A stretch of DNA of 64,000 nt, from contig JAHUZV010000027.1 of NCBI GenBank assembly GCA_019264575.1, forward strand, positions 1 to 64,000, written 5' to 3'. The notes under the pieces were generated by a model, which was not told the DNA's origin, searched no databases, and worked only from the letters and a program-made list of their open reading frames with translations. Made by a program: the position numbers and the translations under genes. The first letter of the stretch is position 1, and every line of letters begins with the position of its first letter. The stretch comes from Vulcanococcus sp. Its GTDB lineage: Bacteria > Cyanobacteriota > Cyanobacteriia > PCC-6307 > Cyanobiaceae. Below, in pieces: positions 9,151-19,300 of this stretch.

Positions 9151-10898
9151 ATGACGGGGGTGTGCAAGGCCGTTGGATCGAGGAAGGCATTGAGGCGCTC
9201 GGCGATCCGTCGTCGCCGCTCTGCCAGGAAGCTGCGGTAGTGATCCGGGCTCAGCAGGCTCTGGTCAGTCGGAATGCACTGACTGGTGAAGGGCTGCTCG
9301 CCGCTGGTGGCCACCAGCTCCGGGATGTAGTCCGCAGGGGGCTTGTCGCTGATGCGGCGATTGGCGCGGCCGCCGATGAAGGCGAGGTTGGCGATGTCGT
9401 CGATCTCCCGGGTGGCATAGCCGCTTTTCTTGAGCAGAGCCTTCGGGAAGATGTGATGGAACTGCAGCTGGTGGGCGCTGCCCACATGGCTCAAAGCGAT
9501 CGCCAGCTGGGTTTGCCAATCCTTGGCGCCGGCGGCTTGGAAGGCCAGGAACATCGTTTTGAAGAGGGCGCTGCGTTGGCTGCGGCCTTCCAGTTCCTCC
9601 GGGGCAACATCCAGCCGACCGACTTGTGTTCTCAGCCGATCCAGAAGCTCGATGAAGCCGCCGCCATCGCGGATGGTTTTGAGGTCTTGATCGAGCAAGG
9701 TTTCACTGGAGCCTCGGCTGTAGCGGCCTTTGGCATTGGCGAGCAACACCCAGCGCACTAGGCCTGCGGCTTCCTCGGGGTTGAGGGTGTAGCTGCGCTG
9801 GGCGCCGTAGAAGCCCAGGCTGATCAATAGGAACGGTGAAGCGAGCAGGGCAGGGCTCGAGATCCCCGTGTTGCTGCGTAGGAGGTTGAGGGCAAAGTCG
9901 AGACCCTGGCAGCCGGCATCCCAGCCGCTCTGAAGCTGCTCCAGCTTGAGTCCAGCCACGGTGAGAAAACGGGATTGGCCCGTGGCATGGGCCACCAGGT
10001 TCTTGAGGTGGATACCAAGATCGAGCTCAAAGCCGATCTTGGTGCAGTCGGCCTGGTAGGCCTGGTAGGTCTGCAGGGAACCTCTCCACTTGGCCGTGAT
10101 CTGAGCAAGGGCAAGGTCTGAGCTGCGCAATTTGGCGCCGAGCGAGTTGACCCTCACGAAGATCTCGGTGACCTCGTCGTAGGAGAGGCTGCGCTCCAGC
10201 ACGTCCATCCGATAGACGTATTTGCGGATGCCACGGAGACGGGCCAGGCGCTGGCTGTACTTCTGATAACGCGCGTCATCGAAACCGGTCACACCAGCCC
10301 GCTGCAGGAAAGACGCGTCGCTGTCTGTCTTGAACACCTCGCTCACCTTCACCCACTGAGGCAGCTGCTCAAGCTTGCGGGTCGAGACCACGAAGGTCAT
10401 GCGATCAAACCGTTTCTGCAGCTCGTCTTCTGACGCGTCGGCTTCCTCATCCGTTGGCTCTTCCTCTTCATCGCTGGCGTCGCCGTTGTCTTCGATGGCG
10501 TCGGTGGTGTTGTCATCCACCTCCGTGATCACGCTGAGCTGATCGGGGTGTTCGAGGTTGAAGAGCAGCTCAATCGGTCGTATGCGGCCATTGACCTGAA
10601 CCGGTTCGCCGCGGATGACTGCCGAGAGCGAGGTGAGGCGCTGTTGGCCATCGAGCAGAAGCTGGGTTTTGGCGTAGGGATTGGCTTGCTGCCCTACGGC
10701 AAAGTCCTGCTCAGGCACGGGCTCATCTGTTTCCCAGATCAGGATGGCGCCTGACGGATAGCCGCGATACAGGGAATCCAGCAGATCGCGCACACGCGTG
10801 GAACGCCAGACGTAGCGGCGCTGCATCTCGGGCAAGCGCAACTCACCGCGCTCAATCTTGCTGACGAGTTCTTCAACGGTGGCTTCTGCTTTGGCCAT
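9147..10898 (-). CDS. DUF262 and HNH protein, GmrSD-like, inside the DISARM operon
   Basis: The 583-aa protein starts with a DUF262 (ParB-like) domain: RGELRLPEMQRRYVW is followed by the nucleotide-binding DGQQR motif at residues 83-87. A strongly acidic stretch lies at about 140-165. The C-terminal part has LQFHHIFPKALL followed by N-x-AFIGGRANR, a His-Me finger/HNH nuclease signature near residue 480. GmrSD and related type IV restriction proteins combine these two domains and cut modified DNA after NTP hydrolysis. Placed between methyltransferase and helicase genes with a 4-base overlap to drmA, it may target phages with modified bases that evade DISARM. That role is inference. Confidence 0.85.
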   Translation of the reverse strand: MAKAEATVEELVSKIERGELRLPEMQRRYVWRSTRVRDLLDSLYRGYPSGAILIWETDEPVPEQDFAVGQQANPYAKTQLLLDGQQRLTSLSAVIRGEPVQVNGRIRPIELLFNLEHPDQLSVITEVDDNTTDAIEDNGDASDEEEEPTDEEADASEDELQKRFDRMTFVVSTRKLEQLPQWVKVSEVFKTDSDASFLQRAGVTGFDDARYQKYSQRLARLRGIRKYVYRMDVLERSLSYDEVTEIFVRVNSLGAKLRSSDLALAQITAKWRGSLQTYQAYQADCTKIGFELDLGIHLKNLVAHATGQSRFLTVAGLKLEQLQSGWDAGCQGLDFALNLLRSNTGISSPALLASPFLLISLGFYGAQRSYTLNPEEAAGLVRWVLLANAKGRYSRGSSETLLDQDLKTIRDGGGFIELLDRLRTQVGRLDVAPEELEGRSQRSALFKTMFLAFQAAGAKDWQTQLAIALSHVGSAHQLQFHHIFPKALLKKSGYATREIDDIANLAFIGGRANRRISDKPPADYIPELVATSGEQPFTSQCIPTDQSLLSPDHYRSFLAERRRRIAERLNAFLDPTALHTPVI

Positions 10899-10933
10899 GT
10901 GTCAGGAGTTGGTTGCAGCGAAATAGAGAGGGT

Positions 10934-11482
10934 TCAATGCCCGAAATGGCCTCGATGAGCAGCTCTCCTCTGGGCTCTTGCAGCGGCGTGGTCGACCCAA
11001 AGCTCAGGTCTTTTTTGCAAGTAGCTTCTGACCCACGGCTGAATGCCATAGGGGAAGCCAGACAACGGATCACCTATTCGAGAGGCACAGAAAATAAGAC
11101 CTTTGGCCATTAGTGCACCAGTTAGCCCATCACCAACTGCGGCCTTGATCGAGGCCACGTCTTGCTGAATAAATTCACCCAGAAATCCGAGTTCTTCCCC
11201 GGTGAGTTGTTGAATAGATTGCATTGATCTTGCCCGCTGTAGTCGATAGCCTCCAAATCGAATCGCTAAACCGATAGCTCTTGTAGCAAGTAAGCACAGC
11301 GAGAGAAGCAAGGCTATGCCCAGCCAGGTTCTGATGGTAGCGACGACCGCCAGGATCCCTAATGCTTTGAGTAACCAGGTTGGGCTGAACAGCAACAACA
11401 GGCTGAAACCAGCTAGCGCTACCAAGAACTCAGACTTGATCTTGTCGATCGATGTCAGAAGCGATAGCCACTCTTTGGTCAT
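10934..11482 (-). CDS. Two-TM membrane protein resembling superinfection exclusion protein SieB
   Basis: The 182-aa protein has a short N-terminal amphipathic segment, two hydrophobic segments at about residues 18-35 and 52-74, and a cytoplasmic tail. The tail reads QQLTGEELGFLGEFIQQD, then LTGALMAKGLI and FPYGIQPWVRSYL. This order (membrane hairpin, L-T-x-E-E-x-x-x-L-x-x-F-I helix, short hydrophobic helix, FPY-x-I-x-P-x-V segment) matches my recollection of the SieB / superinfection-exclusion family, which blocks phage infection from the inner membrane. It overlaps the HEPN gene by 4 bases and is separated from the DUF262 gene by 35 bp. The family call is pattern-based and should be checked by profile search. 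Confidence 0.6.
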   Translation of the reverse strand: MTKEWLSLLTSIDKIKSEFLVALAGFSLLLLFSPTWLLKALGILAVVATIRTWLGIALLLSLCLLATRAIGLAIRFGGYRLQRARSMQSIQQLTGEELGFLGEFIQQDVASIKAAVGDGLTGALMAKGLIFCASRIGDPLSGFPYGIQPWVRSYLQKRPELWVDHAAARAQRRAAHRGHFGH

Positions 11483-11862
11483 TGGTCTGGCCGTGCTGAG
11501 CGTGCGCGCTCTTCTAGAGCGATGACTGCCTGGAGCATGTCTGGCAACGCTTGACTACAAATCAGCAAGACTTGCTCCGCATCGAGATCGAAGTACTGAT
11601 GGGCGATCACATCGCGAAAGCCCATGGCACCCTTCCAGTCGATGTCAGGAAAGCTGGTCGCCAATAGACCAGGCTCGAGTTTTTCCAGCCGCTTTAGGGC
11701 TTCACCGGCTGCCAGGAACTGCATGCAGATCACATCCAGGCGGTCTTGTCCGTCCTCTTGATCCAGCAGAGAGGGATCCGCGAGAAGTGGACCAGCCTTG
11801 CGAGTAATCCGCTCGAGTGCCTCCCGCAGGGGGGTTAGCAACAGAAGCCGATCATCCTTCAC
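11479..11862 (-). CDS. hepT: HEPN-domain toxin-like protein (DUF86 / HepT type)
   Basis: The 127-aa all-helical protein contains the HEPN RNase motif R-x4-H as RDVIAH at residues 83-88, followed by Q-Y, the usual HepT arrangement (R-x4-H-x-Y). In HepT-MntA pairs the HEPN protein is an RNase toxin that is neutralised by AMPylation at the Tyr near this motif. The gene overlaps the upstream mntA by 4 bases and the downstream membrane-protein gene by 4 bases. Its placement inside the DISARM operon suggests it acts as an abortive backup or as a guard of the system; that is inference. Confidence 0.85.
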   Translation of the reverse strand: MKDDRLLLLTPLREALERITRKAGPLLADPSLLDQEDGQDRLDVICMQFLAAGEALKRLEKLEPGLLATSFPDIDWKGAMGFRDVIAHQYFDLDAEQVLLICSQALPDMLQAVIALEERARSARPDQ

Positions 11863-12176
11863 GCGCTGATGCCCTCCTGCAGGATTGCGCGCCGCAGGGC
11901 AGGGTTCATGCGTTCACGCAAGCGCACGAGATCCACCGGGCGTTGCAGCAGCTCTTCCAGCTCCCGCTTCAGGTGCACGGTGGCGAATGGGGTGAGGGGA
12001 TCTAGCTCGACCCACACATCCACATCACTGCTGGATGTGGCTTGGTTGCGTGCGGTGGAGCCGAACAGGCCGATGCGTTGAAGTTGGTAGCGCTGCCGCC
12101 ACGCACCCTGGCGCTCACGTAGGAGCGGAAGCACCTGATCAGGGCTGAGAGCAGGCAGGGCGGCTGAACTGGTCAT
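11859..12176 (-). CDS. mntA: MNT-domain nucleotidyltransferase, antitoxin partner of the HEPN protein
   Basis: The 105-aa protein is a minimal nucleotidyltransferase. The GS motif is at residues 39-40 (GLFGSTAR) and the metal-binding D-x-D at 51-53 (DVDVWVEL), giving the expected GSx10DxD spacing. Such proteins AMPylate HEPN toxins. The start overlaps the end of the drmMI methyltransferase gene by 4 bases and the end overlaps the HEPN gene by 4 bases, so toxin, antitoxin and methyltransferase would be translated together. All catalytic residues are present. Confidence 0.88.
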   Translation of the reverse strand: MTSSAALPALSPDQVLPLLRERQGAWRQRYQLQRIGLFGSTARNQATSSSDVDVWVELDPLTPFATVHLKRELEELLQRPVDLVRLRERMNPALRRAILQEGISA

Positions 12177-15100
12177 AACGCCAGACCGATCTGCTCAGTA
12201 TCGGTTGAAGTCGCGGCCTTCGCAGGTCTGCCGCGACGCTTGGAGCCGGCAGCGGCTTTGCCTGAACCCTTGTTACTGCCCTTGCTGTGCAACCCAAGCG
12301 CCACCTCTTCCGCATACCGCTCAGCGTTGAGCGCTAACAGTCGGGCGAGCACGTCATCCCGCACCGCATCTGGCCAGCGGTAACGCCAGGGCAACTTGCG
12401 ACGGCCGGTGATGGCGCCGTAGGCCTGGAGCTGGCCCTGGAAATCAAGGGCGTCGTTGGCATCCCAGAAGAAAAGCTCGCCGCTGTCGATGCGCTCCTGT
12501 AGTTGATCGGGGAGCTGTGCATCTTCTTCGGTGTCGAGGTAGTCGAGTCCGAAGCCGCAGGTGGTGGACACATCGTTCCAGCCGTAAGCAGCAAGTACTG
12601 CTTGATCCATTTCGTCGTGGAGGCGGCGCAGCTCCAGGATGCCGCTACTGGTTTCGGCGGGATCGTGGAAGCGGTTGTAGGTGCTGGTTAGGCCTTCGTT
12701 GTTACCAACCATAAGACCTGAGCGATATTTGTAATAGAGAGCACCGATATCATCAAGCGATTTACGCGATGAGCTCAGACGCGAGCCCGATCCCTCTAAT
12801 TCGTCGAAGAAAGCTGGCAGCGGGAAGGTTTCAAAGCTTACGGTAGGGGTGTATTGAAGTGTGTCTCCTAGTGAGGAGCAGAGAGTGCGAGCATAAATCT
12901 CGTGAGTGCGAGACTGCAAAACGGCTAATGTGCAATCAAACTGACCGGCAAAGACGACCGTCTTTTCGTTGAATATCATTTCGCGCGGCAGCCATGTAAA
13001 GGCCAGTGCATCGGCAACCCTCGCGACAACGATCACCCTGTCTTGCTTGGCTGTTGCTTCATACAAAGCAGCTTGTTTTTCCGCAAATTGCCACCATTTA
13101 TTCTTGTAGACATCTCTTTTTAGAATGCTTCGAGCTGGTTTGACCTTGTTTTTGACAATCTCCATTAGCTCTGGCCATTCTCGCCAGCACTGTTCCTCTG
13201 TGCGATCGCCAAAGGAAATTACGTAGCGACTGTGCGAATGGGTTGGGTTGCCGTTTATCTCCTCGCCGCCAATATAAGGTAGGATCACGTTTCTGTTCTT
13301 TGGGTTCACCGCTGTAAGCCTCTCCATTGTGGCGATTGACGATGCTGCGCCAGGCGTTTCGTCATCGGGCTCAGTGGAATTATCGAAAGTAAAACCCATT
13401 CCCAGTACATAGCTGCCGACAAAGCTCTTTTCTGCGTTCGCTACCAATCGCTTGGGATCATCGTGTCCGCCCTTGGGAAGCAGGAAAGCTGTGATCTGCT
13501 CCACCGGTCGCTTTTCTAGAAGCTTCACACCGGCGTAGTCACCCTTACGGAGATTCACCACGCTCACCACCACGGCAGCCGCGCCTGGCCATTTGTATCG
13601 CTTGCGGGCCGAGTAGATCGTGCCACCGTTCAGGCAGATCCATCGGAGACCGCAGCTACGAGTGTCTCCCTGGGCGATGGTGTTGGTCGCAATTAGGCCA
13701 AGTGAGCCACCGGGCCGCAGCAGGTTGAAGCAGCGACGGAAGAAGTGGGCGACCAGATCGGCATTGGCATTGGCTTCAGCCGAGATCTCTTGCAACCAGT
13801 CCTTGAAAGCATCGCCTGCCACTGTGCTGATGCGCTTGCCACCAACGAATGGTGGGTTGCCCACGAAAGCATCAAACCCACAACGCCCGAGGCCAAATAC
13901 CTCCGGAAACTCCAGATCCCAGTGGAAAGGCGTGATGCCCTTGTCGCCTGCGGCTAGCCGATCACGGATCTCCTGGATGGAATCTTCCAGCGCCTCGTCA
14001 TTGAAGGCGCCGCTGAGCATCGCCAGATACACCTGCTGCTTATCGCCACGGTCCCTGGCTTTCGGTGCATCAAAGAAGGCCGCCACCATCAGATCGCCCG
14101 CTTGGCGTAGGCCCTCGGTGGCCTTGATTTGCTGTTGCAGCAAGATCTTCTTGCGGTCGTAACCCTCATCGCTCAGATTGTCGTCGCCAAAGCTTTCACG
14201 CCTCGCGATGTCCATCTGGGCAAACACCTGGTTCTGCTCATTGAGGAAACCAAGCTGCACTTCGCTCATCGCAGCCTGGATCTCCTTCACGGAGTAGCCC
14301 ACCAGCGAATCGCCGCACTTCAGGGCGTGATCTACAAACGTGAATGGTTGCTTCTCGCTGAGCGTCACCAACCAAAGCGACAGCTTGGCCAGGTTCACAG
14401 CAAAGGGGTTTTTATCCACCCCGTAGAGGCAGCGCTGCGCCACCAATCGGCGCGCCACTGTGTCTTTATCCCATTCCTGGCGGAAGTCATCCGGATAGCC
14501 ATCACGCTCCCAGGCTTGAATCAGCCATCCCGCCAGGAAGCGGCACACCGCCACCAGGAAGGCACCCGACCCCATCGCTGGATCACACACCTTCAGCGCC
14601 AGGATCTGTTCGGCCGTGGGCTGATGGTTGCAGCGCTCCAGCCAGGGCCGGAAGGCTTCGGCCACGATCGGTTCGGTGAGTGCGCGCGGCGTGTAGTGGC
14701 TGCCGCTGCGGCGACGTTCGGCCGTGGGTTGCAGGATCAGCGACCCCTTCTGCAGGCCCAGAGGCGTGTGGGGTGAGAGCTTTTTATCCAGTGCCAGGCA
14801 CAGCTCCACTAAGTTGCTCGCTGTTTTCAGATCACGCTTCACGCCAGCGGGCAGGTTCAGCTTCACGCCCGCCTGCTCATCCAGCCATTTCTCGCGCTTA
14901 CTTCCGCTTTGAGCCAGAAGCTGCTCGGCATCCACCACCACTGTGATCGTGATCTTCTGGCGGGGCGGCCGGTAAGTGATCCCCACACTGGTGCCAGTGG
15001 CCTGCTCCACCGTGAAGCCCATGATCCCCTCGTACACCGAGCCGATCTGCTCCACATCCAGTGAGCGGTAGCTCAGGCGTTGCGCCACCTTGCTGTCATC

Positions 15101-16372
15101 GGCGAGCCACAACAGCCGGCTCAACACCTTCTCAACCACGTCATCACTCACCGCTGGGAGGTTGGTGAGAATCCCGTCGGTATAGGAGCACTCGGCATCC
15201 CGCCCTTCCAAGAAGGGATAGGCATCGGGATCAAACAGCTCGCCGTGGCGTGCGGGCAGATAGTTGAGATCGGCGCCGCCGCCGTCGTACACCAGCCGGA
15301 ACAGGCTCAGTAACGAAGCCCAGGCCCCGCGTCGATCGGCCATGCCGCTCTGGTGCTCAAAGCGCTCCTGCCGCAGCCGATCCGCCAGGGCATTCACGCT
15401 GTAGTGCTGCCCGTAGAGCGAATCGGTCGGCATTAGCGCTTCGTCCTCCGCATAGAGCAGGAAGACGAGCCGCAAGAGCACGGTGATCAGGCCGCCATAG
15501 AGGTGCTTCTGGCCTTCTTCGCTTTTGGCTAGATCGCCAAGGATGGTGCGGCCAGCGTCTTGCGCCACGCGCTCCGCCTCATCGAAACCGAGCAGCAATT
15601 CCCAGAGCGCTTCAAGCACCTGCTCTGCCAGGCGCGTGCTCACCTCGTTTTGGTTTTTGCGGCTAGCTGTCAGCAGGGCCGGTAGCCGTTGCTCTGGGCT
15701 GCCGCCAAACAGGCGATCCACCCCCAGCAGGAGTTCGAGAGCGCCGAGCATCGGCCGGCCCGCCACCTCCGCCATCGGCTCAAGCGGGATCGTGAGCCAG
15801 CCGCTCGATTCACCTCGCGGCGCATGCACCAGCCGCAGCGCTGAGCCGTTGAACAAGATGCCGATCGGATGCTCGGTTTCCTTCAGCAGCCGCTCGAAAC
15901 GCTGTTGAGGAGTGGCATCCCAGCCATGGCCTTTGGGGTTCCAGGCTTCATCAAACTCCCTGCCCCATTCATTGAGTTGGGTGAGGTCGAGCACCAGGGC
16001 TTGCAAGCCCTCGCCTTCAAACTTCGGCACCGCGTGGGTGGGCCGAAGGGTTTCGCCGTATTCGCTCAGCACCACCTCGGGAACTGTGTTCAAGGCATGG
16101 GCAGCGATGAGGTCGCTGTTACCCCAGTCGAGTAATTCAGTGGCGAGTACCTGGAAGCTCGGCACCACCTGAATCGGCTTTCCGGTTGCGCTGTGATCGT
16201 GTTCTTCCAGAAGTGACTTCAGCTGGCGTTGGCGGCTGGAGAGATAAGCCGCTCCCTGATTGGGAAAGAGCTCCAGCTTGGTGAGCACTGCAGGCGCCAC
16301 CACCAGGCCCACCGGTTGGACCAGCCCGAGCCATTGCTCGTGGGTTTGGATGCCAGGAGTGCCGTAGGCCAT
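12173..16372 (-). CDS. drmMI: DrmMI, N6-adenine DNA methyltransferase of class 1 DISARM
   Basis: The 1399-aa protein has the SAM-binding motif I as CDPAMGSGAFL near residue 595 and the gamma-class catalytic motif IV as VGNPPFVGGK near 837, which together define an N6-adenine methyltransferase of the Eco57I / PglX-like type. The N-terminal 500 residues look like a degenerate nuclease or helicase-linker domain, and the last 200 residues probably hold the target-recognition part and a basic tail (KGSNKGSGKAAAGSKRRGRPAK). In class 1 DISARM this enzyme marks host DNA as self. The ATG overlaps the drmD stop by one base (TGATG). A stand-alone BREX PglX is the main alternative, but no brx genes are present. 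Confidence 0.88.
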   Translation of the reverse strand: MAYGTPGIQTHEQWLGLVQPVGLVVAPAVLTKLELFPNQGAAYLSSRQRQLKSLLEEHDHSATGKPIQVVPSFQVLATELLDWGNSDLIAAHALNTVPEVVLSEYGETLRPTHAVPKFEGEGLQALVLDLTQLNEWGREFDEAWNPKGHGWDATPQQRFERLLKETEHPIGILFNGSALRLVHAPRGESSGWLTIPLEPMAEVAGRPMLGALELLLGVDRLFGGSPEQRLPALLTASRKNQNEVSTRLAEQVLEALWELLLGFDEAERVAQDAGRTILGDLAKSEEGQKHLYGGLITVLLRLVFLLYAEDEALMPTDSLYGQHYSVNALADRLRQERFEHQSGMADRRGAWASLLSLFRLVYDGGGADLNYLPARHGELFDPDAYPFLEGRDAECSYTDGILTNLPAVSDDVVEKVLSRLLWLADDSKVAQRLSYRSLDVEQIGSVYEGIMGFTVEQATGTSVGITYRPPRQKITITVVVDAEQLLAQSGSKREKWLDEQAGVKLNLPAGVKRDLKTASNLVELCLALDKKLSPHTPLGLQKGSLILQPTAERRRSGSHYTPRALTEPIVAEAFRPWLERCNHQPTAEQILALKVCDPAMGSGAFLVAVCRFLAGWLIQAWERDGYPDDFRQEWDKDTVARRLVAQRCLYGVDKNPFAVNLAKLSLWLVTLSEKQPFTFVDHALKCGDSLVGYSVKEIQAAMSEVQLGFLNEQNQVFAQMDIARRESFGDDNLSDEGYDRKKILLQQQIKATEGLRQAGDLMVAAFFDAPKARDRGDKQQVYLAMLSGAFNDEALEDSIQEIRDRLAAGDKGITPFHWDLEFPEVFGLGRCGFDAFVGNPPFVGGKRISTVAGDAFKDWLQEISAEANANADLVAHFFRRCFNLLRPGGSLGLIATNTIAQGDTRSCGLRWICLNGGTIYSARKRYKWPGAAAVVVSVVNLRKGDYAGVKLLEKRPVEQITAFLLPKGGHDDPKRLVANAEKSFVGSYVLGMGFTFDNSTEPDDETPGAASSIATMERLTAVNPKNRNVILPYIGGEEINGNPTHSHSRYVISFGDRTEEQCWREWPELMEIVKNKVKPARSILKRDVYKNKWWQFAEKQAALYEATAKQDRVIVVARVADALAFTWLPREMIFNEKTVVFAGQFDCTLAVLQSRTHEIYARTLCSSLGDTLQYTPTVSFETFPLPAFFDELEGSGSRLSSSRKSLDDIGALYYKYRSGLMVGNNEGLTSTYNRFHDPAETSSGILELRRLHDEMDQAVLAAYGWNDVSTTCGFGLDYLDTEEDAQLPDQLQERIDSGELFFWDANDALDFQGQLQAYGAITGRRKLPWRYRWPDAVRDDVLARLLALNAERYAEEVALGLHSKGSNKGSGKAAAGSKRRGRPAKAATSTDTEQIGLAL

Positions 16373-19300
16373 CAGGGCGTCACCCCCTGGGGCCAGAGGT
16401 AAATGGCACCGGCTGGCTCCACGCGATCGGTTTGCAGCGCGAAGGTGCGGCGGATCCGCTCTGGCTCCTGCGCCAGATCGAGATCAATGGTTTGCAGGCG
16501 CTGCTCCCAATACTTGCGGTTGTCCTCCAGTTGGCGGCGCTCCGCTTTCACCTCGCCGAGATCGAGGAGCAGCTGATCCAGGTTCTCGTTGGTGCGGCTG
16601 CGGGTGCTGGTGATTCGTTTGCGCTGTTCCTCAAGCACGCGCACGAACCGCGCCGCTTCGTCTTCCGCACGCTTCGCCAACTTGGCGGCAGCTTCTTGGC
16701 TGCGCTCTTCCACCTTCTGATCGAGGGCTTCATGCAGCTGCGCTACGTCGTTGCTCAGATGGGCTTGAAGGGTTGTGGTGATTCCTTCCGGCGCCTCGAG
16801 GCGTTGCTGCAGCGCCGTTTCCAGATCCTCTAAGGCACGGGCTGTCTTTTCTGCACTCAGCTTGCGAAGACGCCGCGTTGGATCAGCTGGATCCCATTCG
16901 GCCGCCACCGCCAACACCTCATCGTGCAAGCGCGAAGCCCCATGGCCGTATAGCGATAGCCGTGCCAACACGATCAGCTTGGCCGTGTCATCGCCCGTGC
17001 CTAAGACAGCCGCACGGCTGAGGGCATCGGTTTGGAACCCCCGCATCAAGAAGCGATTCAGCAGACGCATCACCAGCGGGTGTTCCAGGTGCAGGTGCAC
17101 CCGATCCGCGTTCACTTCTTGCGGATCACGGAAGACCACCGGTTGCAGGGATGTTTCCTGGCGCCACTTCTTTTTGTTTTGTCCGGGCTGCAGCGGAGGA
17201 CGCAGCGCATCGAGCACATCCCCCCAGGCGGTTTCGCCGCCCGGTAGTTCATCGGCGCTGGGGAACTCCCAGATGGCCCGCTCTGGATCGAGCGCTGCTT
17301 GCTGTGGATCACGAGGCCGCAGGCCCAACGCCTGATGGCCATGGCGCTCACCTGTGAGCTGCAGGCTGGTGTTGAGGGCATCCCGGAATTGGCTGGTGGT
17401 GAAGTGCAGCCATTTGCGCGAGCGGCTCAAGTAGCCCTCCAGCGTGTTCACCTGCTTCTCCAGCTGCTCCTTGCGCTCACGGCTGCCCTCTAGCTCTTCA
17501 TCGAGCAAGGCGCGGGTGCGCAGGAATGCTTCCTCCTGATCGAGACCTTCGATTTCGGCCACGGTTTTGGCGAGCGCTATGGGATTGATCCCCTTGGCCA
17601 ACAGGTCGTTCAGCTTGCGGATCACCACGGGCGGCAGGCAGCCCAGCTCTTGGCGGATCTGATCGGTCTTGCGCACCACCGTGTCGAGCACGGAATCTTC
17701 CGGCCGCTGCGGCAGTACGAAGTAGTGGCAAAACACCTGGGGCGAGCGCTGCAGGGTGCGATCGATACGGCCGTTTCGCTGCTCCATCCGGCCGGGGTTC
17801 CAAGGCACATCGAAGTGCACCAACCGCTTGCAATGGTTCTGCAGGTTCACCCCCTCCCGCGCGGCGTCGGTGGCGATCAGGATCCGCAAGGGATCGTGAT
17901 CAGGCGGACTGTTGAAGCTGCGTTTGATCGCTTCGCGGCGTTCATCACGGATGCCGCCATGGAAGGTGGCGATCCGGGCCTCGGCTTGATCACTGCCTGC
18001 GATCAACTCACGCACTCGCCGCTCAAGCCAATCCTTGGTGTCGGCGTATTCGGTGAAGATCAACAGCCGCTCTCCGTTCCACTCGGCACCATCACGGCCC
18101 AGCTGCGGGCAGAGGTGTTCACGGATCAGCTCTTCCAGGCGTTGCACGCGGCAATCGGCGCGGTAGCGGGTCTCCTGGGCAATCCCTTGCATTTGGCGCA
18201 GCAGTTCCCACTCCTCCGGGCTTGCTTCGAGGGCTGAGATCACAGCGGCTTCGTGCTGGGCATCGGCTTCGAGCAGCAAGTCCTCTTCATCGCTTTCGGC
18301 CCGCTCGTCGTCGCCATCGATGGCGTTTTGGAGTAGGTCGAGGGTTTCCAGCCGAACCTGCCGTTCTTTCCCGGCCTTCGCGGCCCGTTTCTCCAGGGTG
18401 TTCATGTGCACCTGCAAGGTGCGCTCAAAGGCGGCGATCGAGCTGAGCAGCCGCTTTTGCAGGTTCGAGATCACCAGGTTTTCTGCGGCGCGCTCGCGTT
18501 TGCTGGCGGATGTGAGTCGTTGGTTACGCAGTTCCCGGTAGCGGCTGAGCAGCTCCGCCAGCTTCAGTTCTGGTGTTTCAGCCGGCAGGCCATCAATCAC
18601 CTCAGGTGTGACCAGCCGCTGAGGCAGCTCAACACCGATCTGGCGCAGGTCTTCCTTGAGGCGCCGCACCATCACGTCTTCGAGATCCACCTTCCGCACG
18701 GCAACACCGCGGCAGAAGCGGGTGGGGTCAAGGATCTCGAGCAGGGCTGAAAAGCTGTTGCTGTGGCCGTTATGGGGCGTGGCCGAGAGGAAGAGCTTGT
18801 GCTCAAACCGCTTGGCGATATCCCGGATCGAGTTGGTGAGCTTCGAATCGATGGCGAACTTCGAACCGCTCGCCGGTGCAGCGTTGTGGGCTTCATCAAG
18901 GATCAGCAACGCCTGCTTGCCTTCATCGCCAAGCCAATCGCGCAGTGGCCCGGCATACGCCTCATCGCGCACCAGCGCCTGGCTGATGATGAAGCGGGTG
19001 TGGGTCGCCCAGGGATTGATCCCCCAGCCCCGCTGCCGCCGCATGTCGGAGATGTAGTTGCGGTCCATCACCGCAAAGCCAAGCCCGAAGCGGCTTTCCA
19101 TCTCCCCTTTCCACTGCAGCACCACCGAAGGAGGCGCCACCACCACCACGCGGTGCACCTTCTGCCGCAGCAGGAGCTCGCGCATGATCAGCCCGGCCTC
19201 GATCGTTTTGCCCAGGCCCACGTCGTCGGCGATGAACAGGCTCACGCGCGGCATGCGCAGCGCCTTGCGCAACGGCTCCAGCTGGTAGGGCTTCACATCG

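Noticed and set aside
12173..16372. BREX system (PglX-like methyltransferase).
   Set aside because: No brxA, brxB, brxC, pglZ or brxL in the region; the drmA/drmB/drmC/drmD neighbours fit DISARM.
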